NCBI GenBank assembly: GCA_002310035.1
Contig: DBYC01000038.1
Coordinates: forward strand, 4,082 to 26,698
Direction of reading: 5' to 3'
Length of the DNA stretch: 22,617 nt
From: a bacterium UBP6_UBA1196
Lineage (GTDB): Bacteria; UBP6; UBA1177
This document shows, piece by piece, positions 8,295-15,818 of this stretch; within the stretch, counting starts at the first letter, position 1; each line of letters opens with the position of its first letter. Under the pieces are notes generated by a model that was not told the origin of the DNA, searched no databases, and worked only from the letters and a program-made list of their open reading frames with translations. The position numbers and the translations under genes were made by a program.

Positions 8295-9443
8295 CTACCA
8301 GTTGCAGATTGCTTTGCAGTTCTGGCATTGAGTGCCGTTACAATAATTAGCTGTGCTTGCACGATAACAGCTGTTGGCGGTATAACATCCGCTGTTGCCG
8401 TTGCTGTCGCTGTAGCCGCAGGTCTGCGTCATAACTTCGCCTTTGTAGCAGGTTGCAAATGTAGTATTGCTGCAGTAGCTGAAAGAATAGAGACATTCGC
8501 CGCAATTGACATCGTCTTTGCACATCGCAAGTTTGTATTTCCTGTTTGTGGAAGAACCGTTTGAATCGTAAAGGTAGACAGATATTATATCTCTGCCGTT
8601 TATCCTTGCATAAGGCAGGTCGTCTTCTGACTGCAAATGCCCGAAATAGCAGTTTTCAGGGTCGTCAAGAGCCAGTTTTTTCCATTTTCCGTCGACACAT
8701 TGTGAACGGAAACCAGTGATAAAACCTGCCGGAACCGTTGTTACGCTGCCGTCATAGTTGAAAAGCTTGGTGTCTTCTGGAACATTTCCGTTTTCGCATT
8801 TGAAATCGCCGTTCATACATTCGCCGCAGTCGCCGCCGTCGATTTTATCATAGTCGCAGGAGTTGTCGCAGCTATAGCGCATATCCCATTTTCCTTCCTT
8901 GCAGATGTAAATGCTGCCTCGCCTGAAGTCCTCTGAAGCCACATCTTCGCTATTGATGCATTTGCGGGTGTAGTTCACGCACTCGCCGCACTTGTCTCCG
9001 TCGCATGAAGTGCCTTCGCAGTCGTCTGTCTTCTCGAATTTCGTTCCGTTGCAGGTAAGAATCTCGCCGATGAAATCAGCGTTGTTCCTGCATATTTTCT
9101 CGCTGCCCGTGCATTCGACCATCACAATTTGCGGAGCAGTGTCACCGCTTTCGGTATCAGACTGGGAATCGCCGGAATCAGTTGTTTCACTGCCGGAATC
9201 GGTTGAATCAGCCGTTCCTGAATCTGCCGGATCAGCTGAATCGGTTGAATCCGATGTATCTGTTTTGCCGGAATCTGAGGAATCGGTATTATCGTCGCCA
9301 CCGGACATATCATCATCCGAACCTGTGTCAGACGAATCGCCGTCTTTCGTTTCAGCCGGTGTCTCATTGCTTTTGGAATCGCTGCCGCAGCCCATGATAA
9401 AAAGGGCAAAAACAAACAGAAAAACCGTCAGAATTTTTTTCAT
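8295..9443 (-). CDS. Cys-rich surface lipoprotein with acidic DSGDT linker
   Basis: The 382-residue product has a lipoprotein signal (lipobox FIMGC, lipid Cys19) followed by Gly-Ser. Residues 20-104 form a low-complexity Asp/Ser/Thr/Gly linker that would hold the rest away from the membrane. The remaining part, about 110-382, is Cys-rich. It contains three CGEC motifs, at 152-155, 206-209 and 314-317, and a related CQNC near the C-terminus. Each belongs to a loosely repeated unit with Cys, aromatic and Gly-Lys-Trp positions (CKEGKWDMRYSC, CVDGKWKK). This suggests disulfide-stabilised modules outside the cytoplasm. I place the start at the ATG at 9441-9443; an upstream in-frame GTG is part of the GGAGGAG ribosome binding site. 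The product is not recognised as a named family. An adhesin or binding function is possible but unproven. Confidence 0.8.
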   Translation of the reverse strand: MKKILTVFLFVFALFIMGCGSDSKSNETPAETKDGDSSDTGSDDDMSGGDDNTDSSDSGKTDTSDSTDSADPADSGTADSTDSGSETTDSGDSQSDTESGDTAPQIVMVECTGSEKICRNNADFIGEILTCNGTKFEKTDDCEGTSCDGDKCGECVNYTRKCINSEDVASEDFRRGSIYICKEGKWDMRYSCDNSCDYDKIDGGDCGECMNGDFKCENGNVPEDTKLFNYDGSVTTVPAGFITGFRSQCVDGKWKKLALDDPENCYFGHLQSEDDLPYARINGRDIISVYLYDSNGSSTNRKYKLAMCKDDVNCGECLYSFSYCSNTTFATCYKGEVMTQTCGYSDSNGNSGCYTANSCYRASTANYCNGTQCQNCKAICNW

Positions 9444-9470
9444 TTTCTCCTCCACAAAAAAAATCGCATT

Positions 9471-9498
9471 ATCCTACATAAAAAAAGGCAGTTGGCAA
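9471..9498 (-). promoter_or_regulatory. candidate promoter proximal to the Cys-rich lipoprotein gene
   Basis: On the minus strand TTGCCA (9493-9498) and TAGGAT (9471-9476) are 16 bases apart, predicting a start near 9464 and a leader of about 20 bases. It is an alternative or second promoter to the one at 9522-9549. Confidence 0.3.
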
Positions 9499-9521
9499 AA
9501 TTTCAGCGGATCAATTTAAGA

Positions 9522-9549
9522 ATTATAAGATTTTTTCAGCGGTTTTCAG
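9522..9549 (-). promoter_or_regulatory. candidate promoter distal to the Cys-rich lipoprotein gene
   Basis: On the minus strand CTGAAA (9544-9549) and a perfect TATAAT (9522-9527) are 16 bases apart. It lies between the stop of the 337-aa lipoprotein gene and the Cys-rich lipoprotein gene and would give a leader of about 70 bases. Confidence 0.35.
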
Positions 9550-9557
9550 ACAGATTT

Positions 9558-10571
9558 TTAATCACCGTATGCCTTGTTGTTGACTCTGATGCAAGTGCCG
9601 TGCGGAACAACTTCGCCGCTGCTGGCGTTGATCTCGTCAAGAACTACGCCCGTAATTCTTACACCTGATGAAGCGCTCCAACCGTCATCTTTGTATGAAA
9701 CCTGAATACTTCCTTCTCTTTGGAAGTAAGTTTTTACACCTTGGCAGACATAGTAATAACCGTTCCACCAATCGCCGTATTCAGTGCATGATTCATCTTC
9801 GTAAATATAAACAAAAAGTCCTTTTGAACTGTTCCACTTAGTATCAGAAAGGTTGTAAGTTTTGGAGGTAAAAGGATCAGAACCGTCAAATCCGATGTAG
9901 AAATAATCAGTTTCTTCGCCTCCTGTGTCGGGAGTGTAGGTTGTGTAGTAAACATAATCATGATCGTAGCTGTCGGTATCCTGTGTGAGACTGCTGCCGA
10001 GAGTGATCGTAATGCACGGATCTTCAACTACATCTGCATCACCAGTTTCGGTGTCGGCATCGCCAGTTTCTGTGTCAGTATCGCCTGTTTCCGTGTCAAC
10101 ATCACCGGTTTCGGTGTCGGCATCGCCGGTTTCTGTATCAACATCGCATGTTTCCGTGTCAACATCACCGGTTTCTGTATCAACATCGCCTGTTTCTGTG
10201 TCAGGCTCATCGTGTTCTATGTCGGAATCGCCGGTTTCCGTGTCCGGTTCGTTGATTTCCGTACCGGAATCGCCTGTTTCATCACCTTGATTACCGCCGG
10301 GATTGCCTGTGTCAGAGCCGGGATCTCCCGTATCACTTCCGGTGTCTCCGCCCTGATCTTCGCTATCCTCCCAAACATTGTCCTCATTCGAGGAATCAGC
10401 CGAATCCTCTTCGGAAGTGTTGTCAGAGTTGTTGCCTGAATTGTTACCTGAACTGCTGTTTCCCGTGTCGACCAGATCTCCTAAATCTTCGAAATCTTCA
10501 TCAGACAGACTGCAGGAAACCAAAAAGCTCGTTGCAATAATTAAAGCCGCTACAGTCAAAAACTTCTTCAT
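9558..10571 (-). CDS. surface lipoprotein with DTETGDx heptad repeats
   Basis: The protein has 337 residues. Lipobox FLVSC gives lipid Cys20, followed by Ser. Residues about 35-182 are a low-complexity acidic linker. It begins with Asn/Ser/Gly stretches and ends in eight uninterrupted heptads of the form DTETGDx (124-179), one of which has Cys142 in place of Gly. The globular part (about 183-337) has four Cys, at 186, 262, 276 and 327, and many aromatic residues. It shows the pattern TYNL...FVYIYED...KTYFQREGSIQVS...GTCIRV. This resembles the C-terminal domain of the upstream 317-aa lipoprotein, so the two are probably paralogues. The ATG follows a GGAGGTG site. A promoter candidate at 10606-10634 suggests independent transcription. 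I do not recognise the domain as a named family. Confidence 0.8.
   Translation of the reverse strand: MKKFLTVAALIIATSFLVSCSLSDEDFEDLGDLVDTGNSSSGNNSGNNSDNTSEEDSADSSNEDNVWEDSEDQGGDTGSDTGDPGSDTGNPGGNQGDETGDSGTEINEPDTETGDSDIEHDEPDTETGDVDTETGDVDTETCDVDTETGDADTETGDVDTETGDTDTETGDADTETGDADVVEDPCITITLGSSLTQDTDSYDHDYVYYTTYTPDTGGEETDYFYIGFDGSDPFTSKTYNLSDTKWNSSKGLFVYIYEDESCTEYGDWWNGYYYVCQGVKTYFQREGSIQVSYKDDGWSASSGVRITGVVLDEINASSGEVVPHGTCIRVNNKAYGD
10035..10202 (-). repeat. 21-bp tandem repeat coding for eight DTETGDx heptads
   Basis: Eight consecutive 21-base units encode residues 124-179 of the 337-aa lipoprotein. Third-position bases vary (GAT/GAC, ACA/ACC, GGC/GGT) while the amino acids hold, apart from the seventh position (V, A or T) and one Gly-to-Cys change. 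The units are not identical at DNA level, so the array is not newly expanded, or selection acts on the protein. There are no spacers, so it is not a CRISPR array. Confidence 0.9.
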
Positions 10572-10605
10572 GGAGCACCTCCAAAATTAAAAAACGAAAC
10601 AAGTA

Positions 10606-10634
10606 ATTGTACTTATTTTTTTTAATAATGCGAA
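10606..10634 (-). promoter_or_regulatory. candidate promoter for the heptad-repeat lipoprotein gene
   Basis: On the minus strand TTCGCA (10629-10634) and TACAAT (10606-10611) are 17 bases apart, giving a start near 10599 and a 28-base leader containing the ribosome binding site. It lies in an AT-rich 100-base gap directly after a terminator candidate. Confidence 0.4.
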
Positions 10635-10644
10635 AAAAATTTAT

Positions 10645-10658
10645 AAATCCGCGGATTT
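10645..10658 (-). terminator. candidate intrinsic terminator after the 317-aa lipoprotein gene
   Basis: A perfect 14-base palindrome, AAATCCGCGGATTT, starts 14 bases past the gene's stop codon. On the minus strand it is followed by ATAAATTTTTTT. The plus strand also has a T-rich flank. With a 4-base loop the stem is only 5 pairs, so strength is uncertain. Confidence 0.45.
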
Positions 10659-10671
10659 TTATTTTGACAGG

Positions 10672-11625
10672 CTATTTCTGTGTATCCAGTATCACAGATT
10701 CGATTTTAAAACATTTGCCGCCTGCGACGAAATTCATCATCAGTTTTTTGTCGAAAGTTGCTTCAAAGATCCTTGCCGTAAGCGTTCCTTTGATCCTGTT
10801 GTCCTCGTCGACGCTGCTTATAGTCAAAGTTCCGTCATGCTGGAAATACTTTTTTGCATATTCATTGTATCCAGAAGCGTTTATGAACATATCCGAGTAA
10901 ACAAACACACATTCCGAGCATGTTTTATACTGCAAATTTTTTCCGCTTCCGAGATCGTATGTTCCAGCAGTGATTTTATGTGTATCCAGATCCTGATAAA
11001 ACTGTATCGTCGCCCGGGGATCACTGCCGCCGCTTCCTACTGCATAAAAACTGTCTATTGAATAGAGGACCAGCTTGCTCCAGTCAACGGAAAGGCCTGT
11101 ACAACCCGAAAAATCAAGGTCGACGCATTTGAACTCATCGTTGCAGCCCTGATCGTGTCCGCAAAGACAGGTCCCGCCGCAGCCGTCGTCACCGCAACCT
11201 GTACCGTCGCACTGAGGAACACAATCAGGCACATCAGCGTCCACTGCATCATCCGAATCATTGTTGTTTTCGGTATCTTCGGTGTCTGCCGGGTCATTGT
11301 CGCTGCCGTTCTCAATGTCACCAGTATCTGAATGCTCATCGTCGCTGCCGTTCTCAATGTCACCGGTATCAGCCGGTTCGTTGTCATTTTCCGTTTCAGT
11401 CTGACCACTGTCACCGCCATTTTCGCCGGTATCGGCATCATCGCTTTCGTACACAGAAACAGTGTCGCCGGAGTCTGCGGTATCGGTTTCATCAGCCTCC
11501 TGTGCCGTGTCACTCTGACTGCTGCCGTCAGTATCTCCTGTTTCCGTTGTTTCTTCTTTGCCGCTGCCGCACGAAACCATGAAAACCGCGCAGAAAAGCG
11601 CGAAAACAATCAAAAATTTCTTCAT
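10672..11625 (-). CDS. surface lipoprotein with acidic linker, Cys cluster and paralogous C-terminal domain
   Basis: The protein has 317 residues from the ATG at 11623-11625, which has GGAG upstream. A longer frame starting at 11718 would read into the dikinase coding region and has no signal peptide at its start. Lipobox FMVSC gives lipid Cys19, followed by Gly-Ser. Residues 21-132 are an Asp/Glu/Thr/Gly linker with a 14-residue repeat (DTGDIENGSD...). Residues 135-167 hold a Cys cluster (CVPQCDGTGCGDDGCGG and on) of a type common in myxobacterial surface proteins. The C-terminal domain (about 174-313) carries GTYDLGSG, CVFVYSD, KKYFQHDGTLTIS and GGKCFKIESV. These match, in order, segments of the 337-aa lipoprotein encoded downstream. 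The start is 22 bases after the dikinase stop, so it may be read through from that gene. Function is unknown. Confidence 0.8.
   Translation of the reverse strand: MKKFLIVFALFCAVFMVSCGSGKEETTETGDTDGSSQSDTAQEADETDTADSGDTVSVYESDDADTGENGGDSGQTETENDNEPADTGDIENGSDDEHSDTGDIENGSDNDPADTEDTENNNDSDDAVDADVPDCVPQCDGTGCGDDGCGGTCLCGHDQGCNDEFKCVDLDFSGCTGLSVDWSKLVLYSIDSFYAVGSGGSDPRATIQFYQDLDTHKITAGTYDLGSGKNLQYKTCSECVFVYSDMFINASGYNEYAKKYFQHDGTLTISSVDEDNRIKGTLTARIFEATFDKKLMMNFVAGGKCFKIESVILDTQK
11299..11370 (-). repeat. 42-bp repeat inside the 317-aa lipoprotein linker
   Basis: A 30-base segment at 11299-11328 recurs at 11341-11370 with one mismatch, giving a 42-base period that encodes a 14-residue DTGDIENGSD-type unit. 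The near identity suggests a recent duplication compared with the more diverged heptads in the neighbouring gene. Confidence 0.8.
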
Positions 11626-11647
11626 TTTTATCTCCAAAATATCAAAA

Positions 11648-14600
11648 CTAACCGTAAATGAATCCTCTTCTGCCGTCGATCGTGAGCGTGCAGAGAACAT
11701 TTCTGGTCTCGCCGCCAAAAGTGAAAGTCTTGTTCACTTCGTCGAGGACGAGAGATTTGCAGTTGACGACGCCGATCTTGCCGAGTCTGACAGCCGTGAC
11801 AGCCGCGTGTGAAGTAGCTCCGCCGCGGGAAGTGAGAAGTCCGTCAGCCTCGAAGATCATGTCGATGTCGTCGCTGACGGTGTCGGGACGCATAACGATC
11901 ATTTTTTCACCCGGATAAAGCTGTTTGCACTTTTCGATGTCTTCCATCGAGAAGACGACACGCCCTGTGAGAACGTTGTTGCCGATACCTGTTCCCTCGC
12001 CTATTACCGTAAGATTGTCGGGGACAAGCTCTTCCTGCATGAGATCGTTCTGGTGATACGAGCGGATCTGAAGGATGTGAAGGTCTTTTTTCTTCGATGT
12101 TTCGAAGGTGAATTCGATCTCCTGATGGCCGAATCCGCGCTTGTTGATGAGTTCGTTGGAAATTTCATTAAGTGCCGAATATATTTCGGGGAAATCTTTT
12201 TCCATACTGACATCAGGCGCATTTTTCATATTGAGCCGCTGTTTTTCGGAAACAGGATACGGATGCACAAGACCGCCGACGATATCCTCGCCCTGAGAGC
12301 ACATTACGAAATCACCGTAAAGGCAGACTTTTCTGCCGCGTCCGTTGGGCTCACGGGTGAAAACAACGCCTGTTCCGGAGTCGTAGTTGATGTTTCCGAG
12401 CACCATTTTCTGAACGATAACAGCGGTTCCCCACTCGCTTGCGATGTGGAGTTTGTCGCGGTAAACCAAGGCACGGCGCGAGTTCCACGAATCGAATACC
12501 GCCTGGATCGAAGTGAAGAGCTGCTTGTGGAGATTCTGCTCGAAAACAACGTTCTGGCTCTTCAGGATCTTCATGTATTCCCTTGCGATTTCCTTCATTA
12601 CCTCAGGTTTGAAACCGATTTTCTTCTCTACTCCGTAAACCTTTTTGAAATCGGCAATGACTTTGTCGAAAAGGTCTCTGTCAATGCCGAAATTCATGCC
12701 CCATGTCTGGATCAGACGGCGGTAGCAGTCCCACGAAGTCCAGCCGTAGTTCTCTTTTTTGGCGAGTTGCTCGACGAACTCGTCGTTCATTCCGACATTG
12801 AGGAAAGTGTTCATCGCGCCTGGCATCGACATAGCCGAGCCGCTTCTGACCGAAAGCATGAGCGGATTATTCGGGTTTCCGTACTGAAGTCCCGTTTTTT
12901 CCTCGAGAACGCCCAGAGCGTCGGAAATCGTGGTGTAGATCTCCTTTTCGATCTCGGGGTGCTTCATCAAAGCCTCGCGACGTCTGAAAAGCTCGGTCGT
13001 GAGGATGAAACCGTGCGGAACAGGCATTCCGTATTCCTTGATTTTTTTGAGGTAGTATCCTTTCGCGCCGAAGAAGACCTGGTTGTCGAGCTCGTCATCT
13101 TTTTTGTCGATTTCGGAAATTATCGATTTGCGCTTGTATGTCATGATCATGTGGATATCTTCCTGCGTCAGACTCTTCGGAATGCCGTGCAGGATCGAAA
13201 GAAGATAGTTTATAAGGCTGTCGATCTGCTGCATGAGGAATGACGATGAAATGATGTCGCGGTAGAATTCCTCGCTCTTTTTGTGGATGATCTTCTCCTT
13301 GTCTTTCTCCGAGGAAACGGTGAGATTGTGCTTTTCGATATACTGTTCGAGGACGATCTTGAGGTTCTGGTCGTGGATCCCGAGGAAGTAGTCGTAGACG
13401 ATTTTGCTCAGATCCTCGGCGAAGAATTCGAAAATGTTGGTGTACTGGTGCAGCGAGAAACTTGATGAAACAAGGCTGTATTCGAGCATTTTGAGGTCGG
13501 AATTGAAGTTTTCGCTCGTGATACCGCCGAGAGCCAGACCTTCTCTGAAAAGTTCGAGGATCTCGCAGGTTTCCCTCAAGTTATCGGCTGAAACATAAGG
13601 AAGTTTCGTTGTAGAAACCAGTTTTTCGACCATCGTTGAAACGAGCTGCTCCATTCTGTAGATCATGCCAAGAGCCTCGAATTTCGGCTCGCGGTATTCG
13701 CCGTACATCGAAGGAATTCCGATCGCGATGTGGCGTTTGTAGTAGATATTTTCAACTCCTTCGGTCTGCTCTTCCGAAAGAACGGTCTTTTTGAGCGCAG
13801 ACATGATTTTGAATGCGATACGAACCGAGTTTTTCCAGTCTTCGGCATTCATCGCCGCTTCGAACTCGTCTATTGTCGCCTGATGGATGTATGTGATTTT
13901 CTTAAGTTTTTTAGCGATATCGCCCGGATTGAGGTAATACTTTTCTTTGAGAAGCAGATATATTGTGAAAAGGTATCCCACTTTTTTCTGCTCGACCTCA
14001 TGCCCCGCTCCGAAATCGGCGATTATTTTTTCGACATCCGCCGGTTTCATCGTGAAAAGCGTTTCGTAGTCGCCGCCTGCTTTGTTTGTAACGAAACGCG
14101 CAACTTCGTGCAGGCCTTCATACATTTCACCCGCAGGTTCGAGAGTTTCGTAGATTTCATCCGGAATTTTGTTTTTGAGATGCTCTTTTTTGCCGGTGAG
14201 CCAGAAAATGAAGACATCTTTCGCAAGCTGGATGTGGGTGTTGTTGCTCTCGGCATGGATCTGCTTTCTCAAAAAGTGTGTCAGCAGATCTTTTCTGTGG
14301 CAGATCTCATCTATCGCGGTCGAAATTTTTCTGAGTTCGCCTTCCGCTCCGATCTCGTTGAAGTAAACCGGGAAAAGAACTGCGATCTGACGCGCGATGT
14401 GGTATGCCGGCGCGATCTGGCTGTTGAGGAACTTCGTGACATCGCTCTGGAAAAGGTCGGTATCGGAAATGAAAACGCCGCCGATCCTGAGGTTTACGAG
14501 CAGAGCCGAGAGAAGTTTCGTGCTTTTCGAGGGGTTCACTTCGATTATTTCAAGCCATGTCCTGATGTTTTTGACATGGTTTTTGTCGACGATCATCTGC

Positions 14601-15730
14601 CAGTCTGAGTTGACACCCTTGAGCTCGGGATAGACAAATCCGAAGCGGATCACGGCATCGAAAAAGTGGTCGCAGATCTCGGCGCTGCCGCGTTTAAGGA
14701 TCTCTTTTCCCAAAGTTTTAACGCAGTCAAGGATCGCGCTCTGGAAAAGCTCTCGGACCGGTTTGAAGAAGTCGAACATGCGGGTTATGAAGCGTTTTGC
14801 CTCGCCGGCATCGTCGATCGAAACGATTTTAAGCGTTCTGTTGAGGTCAAAAAGGAGGTATTCTCGCAGACTTTCCATCGATGAGAAATCGAGAAGATAG
14901 AAAATGTAGTAAATTTTGCAGATCGGCGTAGGAATAAAGTCGATCGTATTGCGGAATCTGTCTGTAAAAAAGGTGTAATCGGGCAGTTTGAAAAAATCCT
15001 CGCACTTCCCTGCCTTTTCGATCCCCTCTTCGCATTCAGTAAAAAGTTCCGGAGGAAACTGCGAAGCGATCGCGTTTTCGATCTCCAGCGCTTCGTCACC
15101 GTGCTCGATTTTCCTCTTGCCGAGCCACTCCGAAAACGATTCTACATTTTTCCAGTAGTCGAGATTTATCCTCATGACGCGCTTGAGCATTCTGAAAATT
15201 CTTTCGCTGAAACGCTCGTCTTTGCAGATCTCCGAAACATATTTTTTGAGCGAGCTCGAAGCTTCCATCAGTCCGTCGTTGCCGTCGGCGAGAACAGTAT
15301 CAGTGATGTCAAGATACGAATTGAAAACTTCGTCAGGAATTTTGTTGCTCTGAAGAATTTTGTAAAGCAGTTCAAGAACATTGAAAATCGTCTGACGGAG
15401 CCTGTTGCGCTGCGGAATGTCGAGCTTCTGCGAAAAAATCTGCATGAAGTAGCCGCCGAGCATTTTCATTATCTCGCCGCTTTCTGGAAGATCGGCAAAA
15501 ACCCACATGTTTTCGAGCGTTATCCAGCGGTAAGCCTCGATAACTTCAGAAAAATTCGGAAACGGATGGTTGAGTTCGAGAAAGAAAGTCCTCATCCTTT
15601 TTTCAAGCAGAGGATGCTTTTCCACCGCGCCGAGAATGAATTTTTCCTGCTCCGAAAACTCGTAAGAAGCAACAAAAGTTTCCGCCAGATTGACTTTCAA
15701 AGCCTCCGAAGTCTTTATCACGCCTGACAT
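11648..15730 (-). CDS. PPDK-like phosphotransferase with large N-terminal extension, no PEP-binding barrel
   Basis: The protein has 1360 residues. About 885 to the C-terminus corresponds to the ATP-grasp and phospho-His domains of pyruvate phosphate dikinase. The ATP-grasp part starts at FGAKGYYLKKIKEYGMPVPHG and includes LSVRSGSAMSMPGAMNTFLN (about 960-980) and GTGVVFTREPNGRGRK. The swivelling domain has TSRGGATSHAAVTAVRLGK with the phosphoryl-accepting His1308. The chain ends 52 residues later. The PEP/pyruvate TIM barrel that normally makes up the last part of PPDK is absent, so the acceptor of the phosphate is unknown. Residues 1-880 are charged and look mostly helical, and I recognise no domain there. 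There is no signal peptide, so it is cytoplasmic. A TGGAGG site precedes the ATG. Enzymes with the same two modules but other acceptors include PEP synthase-like rifampicin phosphotransferases and glucan water dikinases, which differ in arrangement. Confidence 0.85.
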   Translation of the reverse strand: MSGVIKTSEALKVNLAETFVASYEFSEQEKFILGAVEKHPLLEKRMRTFFLELNHPFPNFSEVIEAYRWITLENMWVFADLPESGEIMKMLGGYFMQIFSQKLDIPQRNRLRQTIFNVLELLYKILQSNKIPDEVFNSYLDITDTVLADGNDGLMEASSSLKKYVSEICKDERFSERIFRMLKRVMRINLDYWKNVESFSEWLGKRKIEHGDEALEIENAIASQFPPELFTECEEGIEKAGKCEDFFKLPDYTFFTDRFRNTIDFIPTPICKIYYIFYLLDFSSMESLREYLLFDLNRTLKIVSIDDAGEAKRFITRMFDFFKPVRELFQSAILDCVKTLGKEILKRGSAEICDHFFDAVIRFGFVYPELKGVNSDWQMIVDKNHVKNIRTWLEIIEVNPSKSTKLLSALLVNLRIGGVFISDTDLFQSDVTKFLNSQIAPAYHIARQIAVLFPVYFNEIGAEGELRKISTAIDEICHRKDLLTHFLRKQIHAESNNTHIQLAKDVFIFWLTGKKEHLKNKIPDEIYETLEPAGEMYEGLHEVARFVTNKAGGDYETLFTMKPADVEKIIADFGAGHEVEQKKVGYLFTIYLLLKEKYYLNPGDIAKKLKKITYIHQATIDEFEAAMNAEDWKNSVRIAFKIMSALKKTVLSEEQTEGVENIYYKRHIAIGIPSMYGEYREPKFEALGMIYRMEQLVSTMVEKLVSTTKLPYVSADNLRETCEILELFREGLALGGITSENFNSDLKMLEYSLVSSSFSLHQYTNIFEFFAEDLSKIVYDYFLGIHDQNLKIVLEQYIEKHNLTVSSEKDKEKIIHKKSEEFYRDIISSSFLMQQIDSLINYLLSILHGIPKSLTQEDIHMIMTYKRKSIISEIDKKDDELDNQVFFGAKGYYLKKIKEYGMPVPHGFILTTELFRRREALMKHPEIEKEIYTTISDALGVLEEKTGLQYGNPNNPLMLSVRSGSAMSMPGAMNTFLNVGMNDEFVEQLAKKENYGWTSWDCYRRLIQTWGMNFGIDRDLFDKVIADFKKVYGVEKKIGFKPEVMKEIAREYMKILKSQNVVFEQNLHKQLFTSIQAVFDSWNSRRALVYRDKLHIASEWGTAVIVQKMVLGNINYDSGTGVVFTREPNGRGRKVCLYGDFVMCSQGEDIVGGLVHPYPVSEKQRLNMKNAPDVSMEKDFPEIYSALNEISNELINKRGFGHQEIEFTFETSKKKDLHILQIRSYHQNDLMQEELVPDNLTVIGEGTGIGNNVLTGRVVFSMEDIEKCKQLYPGEKMIVMRPDTVSDDIDMIFEADGLLTSRGGATSHAAVTAVRLGKIGVVNCKSLVLDEVNKTFTFGGETRNVLCTLTIDGRRGFIYG

Positions 15731-15818
15731 CTGAACCTCCAGAATTATAAAAATTTCTTAAAAGTTAAAAAACAGCAAAATTCACGCGCTTATAGCACAA
15801 AATTGTAAAAAAGTAATT
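15731..15818 (-). other. AT-rich gap upstream of the dikinase gene
   Basis: These 88 bases separate the amidase stop from the dikinase start. They are AT-rich and hold the TGGAGG ribosome binding site of the dikinase. TATAAG and TATAAT boxes occur on the minus strand, but none has a well-spaced -35 partner with a plausible leader. I see no convincing terminator for the amidase gene. Confidence 0.4.

Noticed and set aside
10035..10202. Possible CRISPR array
   Set aside because: The 21-base units abut with no spacers, vary at codon third positions and keep a coding frame.
9985..10290. Plus-strand frame rich in VSVSTSP repeats
   Set aside because: It is the reverse reading of the DTETGD heptad array; the minus-strand frame has a lipoprotein signal, ribosome site and globular domain.
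10601..10622. Plus-strand terminator-like hairpin AAGTA-ATTG-TACTT followed by a T run
   Set aside because: No plus-strand gene ends nearby, the stem is only 5 AT-rich pairs, and it overlaps the minus-strand promoter candidate.
11626..11718. Upstream extension of the 317-aa lipoprotein frame (31 extra residues)
   Set aside because: It runs into the dikinase coding region and would displace the lipoprotein signal from the N-terminus.
12053..13243. Long open frame (396 codons) on the plus strand opposite the dikinase gene
   Set aside because: It is antisense to the conserved ATP-grasp and phospho-His domains, has no recognisable domain and no convincing ribosome binding site; it follows from the codon use of the real gene.
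13730..14608. Plus-strand frame of 292 codons opposite the dikinase N-terminal region
   Set aside because: Antisense shadow with no domain, signal or ribosome site; the minus-strand frame is continuous with the recognised dikinase.
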